A stretch of DNA of 11,763 nucleotides from Ganoderma boninense (lineage: Eukaryota; Basidiomycota; Agaricomycetes; Polyporales; Polyporaceae), in contig PJEW03000071.1 in assembly GCA_002900995.3 (NCBI GenBank), forward strand, positions 1-11,763, read 5' to 3'. The translations under genes were made by a program, and so were the position numbers. Below, piece after piece: positions 1-7,210 of the stretch. Numbering within the stretch: the stretch's first letter is position 1; every line of letters starts with the position of its first letter. Below the pieces are notes generated by a model, which was not told the origin of the DNA, did no database searches, and saw only the letters and a program-made list of their open reading frames with translations.

Positions 1-69
1 CAGGTACCTTCCGATGAGAAGCTGGACTACAGTCTTGTGAGTAACTCCACTACGGTGATCCTGGATTGA
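1..69 (+). CDS. Possible 3' end of an unidentified plus-strand gene
   Basis: The first 69 bases read without a stop on the plus strand as 22 codons ending in TGA (residues end STTVILD). The composition is compatible with coding, but the piece is too short for any family assignment. The upstream part lies outside the window. The CAG/GTACCT at positions 1-9 could also be an exon/intron boundary rather than continuous coding sequence. If it is a real gene end, its 3' flank is where the retroelement landed 60 bp downstream. Confidence 0.25.
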   Translation, partial: QVPSDEKLDYSLVSNSTTVILD

Positions 70-127
70 GTGGTAACGCCATAACATAGTCAATCCAACC
101 GCTGATGGCTCAATTGGAGAGGGGGGA

Positions 128-132
128 AGAAT
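128..132. repeat. Target-site duplication, left copy (AGAAT)
   Basis: The five bases directly left of the left LTR are AGAAT. The same five bases follow the right LTR at 4224-4228. A perfect 5-bp duplication flanking both ends is the expected footprint of integrase-mediated LTR-element insertion and fixes the element boundaries exactly. Confidence 0.93.
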
Positions 133-505
133 TGTGAGAAACCGGTCCTTCTGTGCTTGGGCGTTGAGCGCAAGTGTTGGAAGGGGCCGGAAACACGAGG
201 GTTGGAGCCTTGCGACACACGAGGGAGTTGAGTGGGTAGTGTCGTCGTATCGCTAAAGCTGGGGAGTCTTCCCCGTACGAGTACAGCCTAAGTACATAGA
301 GAGAACAATGAGAAGAGATATTGGAAATGAGGTGGAGTGGGAAGAGGTCCGAGCGAGAGCGAGGGAAACGGAAACCAAGAGGAAAGAGAACAATAAGAAA
401 ACCGGGCATCTAGAGAGAGACCGGAAGGAAGAGCACGCGGAGACGTCGGGCGACCGACGCCCGATTAGGCAGACGAGACGCCAAGGGAGACGCCGATACC
501 TTACA
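133..505 (-). repeat. 3' LTR (373 bp)
   Basis: This is the downstream LTR relative to gag. Read on the minus strand it starts TGTAAGG and ends CTCACA, so the ends carry the usual TG...CA. The minus-strand reading has long pyrimidine-rich stretches in its middle, typical of fungal promoter and start-site regions, but I see no clear TATA box. A perfect 7-bp stem with a 5-nt loop sits at 446-464 (TCGGGCG/CGCCCGA). Open frames crossing the LTR on either strand look incidental. Confidence 0.93.
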
Positions 506-515
506 TTCGCCCTCC
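506..515 (-). other. Polypurine tract next to the 3' LTR
   Basis: On the minus strand the ten bases abutting the 3' LTR read GGAGGGCGAA, nine purines out of ten, immediately before the LTR's TGTAAGG. This is the expected position and composition of the plus-strand primer used in reverse transcription. It independently supports the minus-strand orientation of the element. Confidence 0.7.
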
Positions 516-536
516 GGGACTTGTTGTGCAAGTCCC
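516..536 (-). other. Perfect 8-bp hairpin in the element's 3' untranslated region
   Basis: GGGACTTG (516-523) and CAAGTCCC (529-536) are perfect inverted arms around a 5-nt loop. The hairpin lies between the gag stop at 574 and the purine tract, directly touching the latter. In the genomic RNA it would form a stable stem just upstream of the plus-strand priming site. Its function is unknown; it may be involved in primer definition, packaging or RNA end processing. Confidence 0.6.
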
Positions 537-573
537 TGAATCATCGGGTCGACTTGGCGGGCATGATGCTTGT

Positions 574-3500
574 CTATATGAGCCCATGTATCTCTACAGC
601 CTCGCTCTCCGGGATCCTCTGTCCCGAGTTCGCAGGAATCTCGACATCGACTTCAAGATCCGAGTCACCGGCGGCAGCCTCAGGCTCTGCCAGTGACTGC
701 CAGCCTTCGCCGTCCTCGTCTTCCGAGAGGTAGCAGCGGTCAATGGTCGCGGTCTGGGAGCTGTTCTTTTGGGACGAGGTCTGTTCACTGAAAGCATTTG
801 AGTCCTCTGGCCGTCCGCTTTCAAATCGTGAGCCTCCGCGCCCTCCAAATCTACCATCCCATTCAGCATAGCCATGTTGAACACTTCGTCCGGGGCCGCG
901 CCCTCCATATCTACTGCTTCGAGGTTCGTGTCTGGCGCCATGCTCAAAGTTAGTCCTTCCTGGATCAGAAAGATGGACCCTGCCGCGCAGTGGGGGCTTG
1001 CTGAAAGGATGACCACCACTGGCCGTGATGCTGTGATTGATCGCAGGTGAGTCCGGATTGTTGGGCAACTTGGACCAGTCAAATTCGTCGTCATGCGAAG
1101 TCGTCGCTACCATGGTGTGCACATTAAAGTCAGGCAAGTGTACCTCTGCATGCCCATGGAGTTCAGAGATGTCAAATCGGACCGCCGCCACATTGATACC
1201 GTCGGCTTGTCGAGCGCGTTCAGCTAATATTTCCAGGTTCTCGAACCGGATGGAGCTGGCACTGACGCCTACGTTTGGGGCTTTTGAGGTCTGACGCACA
1301 GAGCAGTCGCGGCTCAGATGTCCCTTTTCGCCACAGCTGAAGCAACGTCCTTCCGCATACAGCTTATCCCGCTGTTCCTTGGGCAACTTCTCGAACTGAA
1401 TGCCTTGTCCAAAATAACCACGCCACTCAGATTGGTACTCAGGCGAGTCAGACCGCTCACTGGTACGTTCAATATCTCCTTGAGGTTCCGAGGAGCGTGC
1501 TTTGAACCTCTCCCAACTTTGTCGGGCAGGGACTGATCCTTCGAAGCTTCGCTCAACGCGTCTAGCCTCGATATAGGCTTCCTCGCGACGTGCAGCATAC
1601 TTCACCATCTTGTCGAGAGGTGTACGCTCCGGGTGCAGCCCCTTCTCGATCAGGTATACACGAATATAACCATGTATACCGCGCCAGAAAATCTGTGCGA
1701 GTTGGAAATCTGAGACATCAGGGAACCTGGCAGCGAGATGCTGGATCTCGCGCACAAAGTCCCGCACTTTGGATCTGCCTTGCACGGATTGCTCGAGCCT
1801 CAGCCGAAGATCCGCTTTGTAGTCCGTGGGGAAACAGTAATCAAACAGCGCTTCGTAAAGGCTGGACATATCCCACTCCGACTGACAGGTAGCGACATGT
1901 TTCATGAAGAATCTGCTTGGAGTTTCCGTAAGAAACTGCACCACCAGCTTCAGCGCGAGCTTATCAGATAGTCCATATATTTCCCGCCATGTATCCACCT
2001 CGTACGTCCATTGATCGAACAGGTCTAGATCGGGTGTACCATCCCACGAGAAGGGCGGCTTGATCTTGACCCCAGCGAGGGCCTTTCGGATGCGCTTGGC
2101 CTCGCGCTTCTGCTTCTCGCGGTGGCGTCTCTCGCGCGGGGTCTTGCCTCGGTGCCCATGGTCTGAGGACAAAGATGAGCTTGAACTCGAGTACACGCGG
2201 TCGCTTGAGCTGTCTGTAGAACTGCTCTCTGCATCCGAACTGCTAGACGAAGACGAAGGCGGGCCTCGAGGAGGCTTGCGCCCTCCAGCCGCAGTGGACG
2301 CTCGGAACCATCCCCCATCAGGAACCAATGAAGGTTCGCGCTTGAAGTGCGCGGGTCCCTGTGGAGTCTTACTCTTGCTTTTTCTCAATCGCGGAGCTGA
2401 GTTAGACTTGTCGCGCTTCGCGCGTGCTCCGGAGACGTACTGGCGGAGGAATTCACGCTGGTCCTTAGTCCGCGGGACTGCTTTTCCCTTCTTCCTCGGG
2501 GCGTGCCTGTTATCCCGGCCCGCCGGAGCATGGAGTCCTTCCTCGTCTGAACCTGTATTGGAAGTGGCGGGGGTCTGGGCCTCAGATTGATCATCTGAAT
2601 CTACCTGAACGAGTACGGCCATGACAGAGAGCTCGTGATGCCACTTCTCGCGCTTGTCCAAGACTGTTGCAATGGAAGCTTGAACAGCATACTCGATATC
2701 ATGCTCTTCATCGCTCGAATCAATTTTACTCCAGAAATCATCACTGAACGACGATTCAATTCTAATTGGAGGTAACACAGGACAAATACTATTGGTACTA
2801 ATGAACCAGTCCTGAGGTAGGGGACCATACGGGTCCTCATCCTCTGACAAGTCGAACCACGAGGGAGAACTTCTCGTCGCGACGCTGAGAACACTCGGCG
2901 AGGATGGCTGCGTGCCCATACCCATGACCAGGAGCTTCCACTCCTCTGGGGACGAAACTCCTGGTTCTTCTGGGCGAGAGCTGGAGGCGCGAGCCACTGT
3001 CTCAGCCTCAGATCGCGAGGATCCTCCAATGGGAGCTCCGGCGCTATGCGCGGCCGGCTCACCATCGTCCTGCGAATATTTCATGACGGGAGCTCCGTGG
3101 CCAAAAGCGCACGGCTCACCGCCTGCATGCATCCTGGTGGGAGCTCCGGTGCAACACGCGGCCGGCTCACCACCGATAAAAGGAGTCCTGAGGACGGGAG
3201 CTCCGGCGTTGTGCACGGCCGGCTCACCGCCTGCATGCATTGTCATGGTGGGAGCTCCGGTGCGGAACGCGGCCGGCTCACCACCATGGAGGGAAGTCTC
3301 AACAATGGGAGCTCCGGCGCAGGGCGCGGCCGGCTCACCGTCGGACGTCAGCGTCTCCGCATCCGTCTGCTTCTCCTCGCGCGAAACTTTCGCGCACATC
3401 CCATCCTGACCGCGGTACACCAAATCATCCTGCGCGGGCATGAATGTGCCTGCGCGGGCCAACTTGGTGCGTGCGCGCGTCATCCTGCTGTCCTCACCCG

Positions 3501-3759
3501 AATCCGAGAGCTGGTCGATGTCAGGGAGACACCATTTGCGACCCAGCTCTGGGTTCGTCGCCGCCAATCGGGGAATGCGAGACAAACCGCGGGATTGGGC
3601 GGACTCGAGGAGGGGAATACTATAGGGATGGGACAACGTACCGGATGCTTCGAGCGCGCTCGGCTCCCAGGTTGGAGCGGACGCGTGCTCAGCGGGGGCG
3701 GCCACCTGCTTCGAGGTCCGCTCAGCCGACTGCTTCTTGCTAGCAGTACCAGAAGACAT
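574..3759 (-). CDS. gag: Gag-like retroelement structural protein with CCHC zinc knuckle, 1061 aa
   Basis: This would be the RNA-binding capsid protein of the LTR element. It is uninterrupted from the ATG at 3759 to the TAG at 576-574. In order: a variable N-terminal half with six GEPAA...GAP repeats (about residues 139-243); a Ser/Asp-rich low-complexity stretch followed by a basic run (about 500-560); a retrotransposon Gag core (about 562-790) opening KIKPPFSWDGTPDLDLFDQW, with the characteristic F.G....DLF..W pattern and later FVREIQHLAARFP; a CX2CX4HX4C zinc knuckle with C806, C809, H814 and C819; then an acidic tail with an Arg/Gly-rich patch (about 950-985). No DTG/DSG protease motif follows the knuckle and no pol frame exists downstream. 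The protein is large for a fungal Gag, because of the roughly 560-residue N-terminal extension. The intact frame fits the near-identical LTRs. The ATG chosen is the first of the long frame, 92 nt inside the 5' LTR. Confidence 0.88.
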   Translation of the reverse strand: MSSGTASKKQSAERTSKQVAAPAEHASAPTWEPSALEASGTLSHPYSIPLLESAQSRGLSRIPRLAATNPELGRKWCLPDIDQLSDSGEDSRMTRARTKLARAGTFMPAQDDLVYRGQDGMCAKVSREEKQTDAETLTSDGEPAAPCAGAPIVETSLHGGEPAAFRTGAPTMTMHAGGEPAVHNAGAPVLRTPFIGGEPAACCTGAPTRMHAGGEPCAFGHGAPVMKYSQDDGEPAAHSAGAPIGGSSRSEAETVARASSSRPEEPGVSSPEEWKLLVMGMGTQPSSPSVLSVATRSSPSWFDLSEDEDPYGPLPQDWFISTNSICPVLPPIRIESSFSDDFWSKIDSSDEEHDIEYAVQASIATVLDKREKWHHELSVMAVLVQVDSDDQSEAQTPATSNTGSDEEGLHAPAGRDNRHAPRKKGKAVPRTKDQREFLRQYVSGARAKRDKSNSAPRLRKSKSKTPQGPAHFKREPSLVPDGGWFRASTAAGGRKPPRGPPSSSSSSSDAESSSTDSSSDRVYSSSSSSLSSDHGHRGKTPRERRHREKQKREAKRIRKALAGVKIKPPFSWDGTPDLDLFDQWTYEVDTWREIYGLSDKLALKLVVQFLTETPSRFFMKHVATCQSEWDMSSLYEALFDYCFPTDYKADLRLRLEQSVQGRSKVRDFVREIQHLAARFPDVSDFQLAQIFWRGIHGYIRVYLIEKGLHPERTPLDKMVKYAARREEAYIEARRVERSFEGSVPARQSWERFKARSSEPQGDIERTSERSDSPEYQSEWRGYFGQGIQFEKLPKEQRDKLYAEGRCFSCGEKGHLSRDCSVRQTSKAPNVGVSASSIRFENLEILAERARQADGINVAAVRFDISELHGHAEVHLPDFNVHTMVATTSHDDEFDWSKLPNNPDSPAINHSITASGGHPFSKPPLRGRVHLSDPGRTNFEHGARHEPRSSRYGGRGPGRSVQHGYAEWDGRFGGRGGSRFESGRPEDSNAFSEQTSSQKNSSQTATIDRCYLSEDEDGEGWQSLAEPEAAAGDSDLEVDVEIPANSGQRIPESEAVEIHGLI
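3031..3345 (-). repeat. Six-copy in-frame tandem repeat inside gag (51-57 bp units)
   Basis: The plus-strand motif GGGAGCTCCG recurs at 3031, 3088, 3139, 3196, 3250 and 3307. Spacings are 57, 51, 57, 54 and 57 bp, all multiples of three. Each unit encodes GEPAA or a close variant, then three or four variable residues, then GAP, then a variable linker. The copies vary in the linkers but keep the core, which suggests expansion within a translated gene under frame constraint. Confidence 0.9.
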
Positions 3760-3850
3760 GTCTAATAAACCGGTATGAAAACGTTAGCGTACGGTTGATC
3801 AGGCCGACGCGTCGGGAAAACGATACGAAGAAAAGGAAACACTCAAAAAA
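3760..3850 (-). other. Element leader / primer-binding region; no standard tRNA primer site recognised
   Basis: These 91 nt lie between the 5' LTR and the gag start. The bases directly after the 5' LTR on the minus strand read TTTTTTGAGTGTTTCC. They do not begin with TGG and I cannot match them to the 3' end of a tRNA by eye. Priming by an internal tRNA fragment or self-priming (as in Tf1-type elements) is possible, but the sequence alone does not show it. Confidence 0.5.
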
Positions 3851-4223
3851 TGTGATAAACCGGTCCTTCTGTGCTTGGGCGTTGAGCGCAAGTGTTGGAA
3901 GGGGCCGGAAACACGAGGGTTGGAGCCTTGCGACACACGAGGGAGTTGAGTGGGTAGTGTCGTCGTATCGCTAAAGCTGGGGAGTCTTCCCCGTACGAGT
4001 ACAGCCTAAGTACATAGAGAGAACAATGAGAAGAGATATTGGAAATGAGGTGGAGTGGGAAGAGGTCCGAGCGAGAGCGAGGGAAACGGAAACCAAGAGG
4101 AAAGAGAACAATAAGAAAACCGGGCATCTAGAGAGAGACCGGAAGGAAGAGCACGCGGAGACGTCGGGCGACCGACGCCCGATTAGGCAGACGAGACGCC
4201 AAGGGAGACGCCGATACCTTACA
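3851..4223 (-). repeat. 5' LTR (373 bp)
   Basis: This is the upstream LTR relative to gag, identical to the other copy except T at 3856 (G at 138). It should carry the element's promoter. The 7-bp stem hairpin is repeated here at 4164-4182. The minus-strand middle portion is strongly pyrimidine-rich. Confidence 0.93.
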
Positions 4224-4228
4224 AGAAT
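4224..4228. repeat. Target-site duplication, right copy (AGAAT)
   Basis: AGAAT follows the right LTR directly and matches 128-132 exactly. The insertion lies 59 bp beyond the stop codon of the neighbouring dioxygenase gene, so it probably entered that gene's 3' untranslated or 3' flanking DNA. Confidence 0.93.
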
Positions 4229-4286
4229 GGAATGATATATTACAAGCGATGGAAGCGTAACCTAGGACAGCGACGAACTACGCACA

Positions 4287-5783
4287 CTAGCAGCTAGAAG
4301 TCCAATTAGGGGCCTTTTGCGATCTACACGTCATGCCTATGTGGTCCCACATGTGTTTATGAGTAAAGTGCACCAGGAAGTTGCGTGATCCCCCGCCCCA
4401 GTCCGGGGCGTCATGGACGAGATCTCTGCCGCGAAAAAATACCATATCACCTGGATACAACATGACTGTTGTGTTGAGCTGAGGGAACCGCAATTTAGCG
4501 CGACGAAACGTTCCAAAGTACAATATGCTCGCCCATGACCAATGGGGGTCCTGCTCGTCCTGGTGAATGGCCGACCAACGATTGAAGACCACCTCCCTGC
4601 CCTCGTACGCCAGACCGCCGTTGATAGAATCGAAAAGTTTTTGGACTTTCTCCTTCTCGCACGTCTTCTTCCACATGTCCTCCAGCAGAGAGTGCTGAGT
4701 GGGATCTATCTTCTCCAGCGCCGCCATCACATAGGCGCTGACCATGTCCAGCCCTGCGATGGCGTCAACTGCCGCTTGAAAAGTCCGACCACTATGCAAT
4801 ATGTCCGATGCAGGCGTCGGATGGTCGCACTGGTGCCCAATGACGTGTCAGAAACCAGTTACATGTGAATCGTCTGAATGCCCACAAACCTTGTGGCCGA
4901 TGGCGTGCCATAGGGTACACAGTCTGGTCGTACCAACCAAGCCACCGTCGGACGTCTTGTAGCCGCCCTTCTTGTCATTGGCGGCAGTCTTCTTGATCTT
5001 CGCCAAGTGACCCCAATCATAGCAAAGTTCTGACACGAAATCCTAGCGTAGAACATATAGCACCGAAGACGGCGATTGGGGAAAGGACGTACCAATGCCT
5101 TGTCTCGACAAGCACCCGGGAGACGGTAGATGACGTCGTACCCGTCCGCACTGACTACACGTTGGGCAACATCCCCGTCCAACACAGTCAACGACGATTC
5201 TTCACACGACACTTTGCGAGCGTCCCGGACAATGGGGTACGTGACCGCCTTCTCCAGCCGGAAGTTTTCAAGCTCCACTGAGCGGGACCATGAGGACCAG
5301 ACAAGAACACTAGCAACATACTCACGGGTATTCTGTCGCATCTGCGCCGCCCCGACTGCCTTACGAGCCAGCCGCACCCGCCCTGCGCGAATGTCCTTCC
5401 ATGCTCCTCCCTCAGAACGACGACAGTTGCGACTGAAGAATGCTATGAGGGGCGCGTTGGAATAAAAAATAACACGCAACTCACCGGCGACGCTTCTTCG
5501 ACCTACGAGGAGGCTCCGTGGAAGTACCCACATCCGAATCTTCCAACTCAGTGAGATCAGAGAGCGAAAATGGGTCAAAATCGCAGGCCGCGACAATAGC
5601 TGGCGCCGTGTTGGCTTTCACCTTCTTGGGAGGAGGTAGAGAACTGAGAAGGCCGCCGCGGGGGTCAGAAATGGTACGAAGGAGGACGTCCTGATCCTTG
5701 GAGCACAACGGGAGGGCGGCCTCGCCAGGAGAACACGGGGGTATGCGGTCTTTAGACCGAAGGGCATAGCCGTGCTCAGCCAT
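4287..5783 (-). CDS. TET/JBP-like Fe(II)/2-oxoglutarate-dependent dioxygenase, 4 exons, 444 aa
   Basis: Proposed exons are 5783-5485, 5432-5093, 5042-4890 and 4829-4287 (TAG). The introns are 52, 50 and 60 nt, all GT-AG, with donors GTGAGT, GTACGT and GTTTGT, and every junction keeps frame. The last exon holds the double-stranded beta-helix core: the H353-Q-D355 metal pair in FNRWSAIHQDEQDP, then a YPGDMVFFRGRDLVHD segment with the second metal histidine H403, and R413 ten residues later as the likely 2-oxoglutarate salt-bridge residue. That H-x-D...H...R layout with FNR before it and VHFTH after it fits the fungal TET/JBP superfamily, whose characterised members oxidise 5-methyl-pyrimidines in nucleic acid. 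The N-terminal exon is acidic (DPFSLSDLTELEDSD) and ends in a basic run (RRSKKRRR) that could be a nuclear signal. Substrate is not established. All catalytic residues are present, so it is probably active. Confidence 0.8.
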
Positions 5784-6216
5784 GCCTGGGAATGGCGGTC
5801 AGTCGTAACGCCCAATGCGCAAACTTGCCTGGCCACCGACTCACTGTTTCGATGGAGCCACCTGGGAGTTGGTGCGCCAGATGCAGGAGAAGGGGGCGGC
5901 AGCCTGGGGGGGCGTCGACACGTCAACGCGGAAGGGTCATGAAAGAGGTAAAAACGGACGTACTGTTGTATGGGAACGCCAACTGAATCCTACGGTGCAG
6001 AAGGAGTGGAGGGGTCACCGCGCCAGCTGGAAACTGCGGCCAGCAATTTGGCATAAATGCAGCAGTAGAAATAGGCCGAGCTGCCACTTACCGTTGGTGC
6101 GCCGTTGCGGCAAGCACCTGGCAATGCACTGACTGGCAGCGAAGAAATAGGCGCACCCGACGTTGGCCGAGAGTGGCCACACACTGCATCACGTGCGTTA
6201 GACGCGCAACTGCCAT
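5784..6216 (-). promoter_or_regulatory. Probable spliced 5' leader of the dioxygenase gene
   Basis: Several strong minus-strand introns lie upstream of the ATG at 5783. The clearest runs 5844-5786 (donor GTGAGT, CTGAC branch point, acceptor TTCCCAG) and ends two bases before that ATG. A second runs 5963-5904 (GTACGT ... CCCCCCCAG, 60 nt). A third starts with GTAAGT at 6091 and ends at 6034 (58 nt) or 5990 (102 nt). I found no upstream ATG whose spliced frame reaches the dioxygenase without a stop, so these exons are best read as untranslated leader. An upstream ATG at 6216 opens a short separate frame. Confidence 0.5.
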
Positions 6217-6572
6217 GAGAGGCGCCACGTCAAACACCCATCGATCCTCCCCTGCTCCTTGCCACCTCCCTCTTGTGCATGTGTGGACCGCTGCTGGTCT
6301 CTGGCGTGAGGCTGTTGTCTGCTCAAACGGAGATGCGCGCGACTGTTGCAGTAGCCCTCTCCGTAGACAACGGTGTGGTGTGTTCTACCTTTTCATACCG
6401 ACCCTCTTAGCCACGTCAAGTATGCCCGTATTCCATGTCAAGCGGCATTGGGCACCACAGACAGGTGAAGTACATTTCCCGGTCAGTATCACCATGCACA
6501 TATACTAATTAGTACGTATGTCGTTCCCACCATCCAATTGAGAGCTTAGACGTATGACGTCCCTCTCGGCGG
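6217..6572. other. Intergenic stretch, likely dioxygenase promoter
   Basis: No convincing gene is seen here. It separates the 3' end of the coiled-coil gene from the leader of the dioxygenase, both on the minus strand. A 12-bp perfect palindrome TACTAATTAGTA lies at 6503-6514, next to a weak minus-strand TATA-like AGTATATG. The open plus-strand frame from 6173 to 6508 has no splice or family support. Confidence 0.4.
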
Positions 6573-7210
6573 CTACGCGGTCAGAGACCCAGCCACGCCC
6601 TCGTTTTCACCCTCCCCATCACCTTCCACGCCATCGCCTTCTCCCACGTCCCGCAACAGTGTCTCCGCCTTCAAACCCGCCCCTGTCGCGCTCACCGAAG
6701 CCTTGTTCTCCGTGTCCAGGTTGGGAAGATCGATGCCTGGGCGTAAAACGTTAGTATGTACTACGGCACTCGAAATGGGAAACCTTACCATCGGGAGGCT
6801 GGGTGCCAGCAAATGACTGCTGCGTGAGGGAAGGACCACCGCAACTCTCCAACGACGGCGTTGCATACAAAGCCCGCTGCGCCACCCTGACCTGGCGGCG
6901 CAACTCCTCTATCTCGGCCCCCATTTCGTCGACACTGCGCTCATACTCCTCGGCCAAGTCCTCCAGGCGAGCCACCAGCTGCGCGGAATCAAGATGGGAC
7001 CCCCAAATGTGTGCGGGGTATGGGATGGGGTGCGGCCAAGAAGGGGGGAGAGGGTACGCGGTCGTCGGTGGTAGGGGACACAGCTGTTGTAGGAGCCGTA
7101 GAGATGGGCTCAGGCGAAGAGGAGGAAGGAACAGCCAGAGTTAGACGAGGAGCTTTGCGGGTTGGAGGGGATCCCGCTGAGGCTTGGGACAGTTCGCATT
7201 TCAACGCCAT
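6573..7210 (-). CDS. Small coiled-coil protein, unknown function, 3 exons, 168 aa
   Basis: Proposed exons are 7210-7058, 6978-6789 and 6736-6573 (TAG). Intron 2 (6788-6737, 52 nt) is textbook: GTAAGG donor, TACTAAC branch point, CCCAG acceptor. Intron 1 (7057-6979, 79 nt, GTACCC ... CGCAG) is weaker but joins both frames exactly. The N-terminal 51 residues are Ser/Pro/Thr-rich and probably disordered. Residues about 52-88 (LVARLEDLAEEYERSVDEMG...) form a heptad-like charged helix, a likely coiled coil for dimerisation. The C-terminus is acidic and glycine-rich (EGDGVEGDGEGENEG). I see no signal peptide or membrane segment and do not recognise the family. A TATA box 41 bp upstream of the ATG supports this start. 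It is transcribed divergently from the next gene. Confidence 0.72.

Larger units (their letters stand above)
133..4223 (-). mobile_element. Gag-only (non-autonomous) LTR retrotransposon, 4091 bp
   Basis: Seen in sequence: two 373-bp direct repeats (133-505 and 3851-4223) differ at one base (G138 versus T3856), both begin TGTGA and end TTACA, and are flanked by the 5-bp duplication AGAAT. The only substantial internal gene is a minus-strand Gag-like frame, so the element reads right to left: 5' LTR at 4223-3851, leader 3850-3760, gag 3759-574, short 3' untranslated region with a hairpin, purine tract 515-506, then 3' LTR 505-133. Only 68 bp separate the gag stop from the 3' LTR, so there is no room for protease, reverse transcriptase, RNase H or integrase. 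By architecture it fits the TR-GAG type of non-autonomous LTR elements. The zinc-knuckle Gag suggests Ty3/Gypsy kinship, but without pol that is inference. LTR near-identity implies recent transposition, with enzymes supplied by an autonomous partner elsewhere in the genome. Confidence 0.93.

Noticed and set aside
110..409. Minus-strand 99-codon frame in the left LTR (repeated at 3843-4127)
   Set aside because: It lies within the LTR, has no domain and is there twice only because the LTR is duplicated. It is most likely incidental.
594..1094. 166-codon minus-strand frame overlapping the end of gag
   Set aside because: It is in another frame of the gag coding region, has low-complexity composition and shows no protease or RT motif, so it does not supply the missing pol.
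3031..3345. CRISPR-like array
   Set aside because: The regular spacing comes from in-frame coding repeats in gag. The spacers are short and related, and the setting is eukaryotic.
2912..3765. Long plus-strand frames opposite the 5' part of gag
   Set aside because: They stay open because the 51-57 bp repeats preserve frame on both strands. They have no start context, no splice support and no domain.
1..4300. KDZ transposon accompanying the TET/JBP gene
   Set aside because: The neighbouring mobile element has LTRs and a zinc-knuckle Gag. I saw no transposase motif and no terminal inverted repeats of a DNA transposon.
5618..5926. 102-codon minus-strand frame overlapping the first dioxygenase exon
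   Set aside because: It crosses a clear intron (5844-5786), does not join any downstream exon in frame, and is Arg/Pro-rich. The overlapping frame from 5783 joins all following exons.
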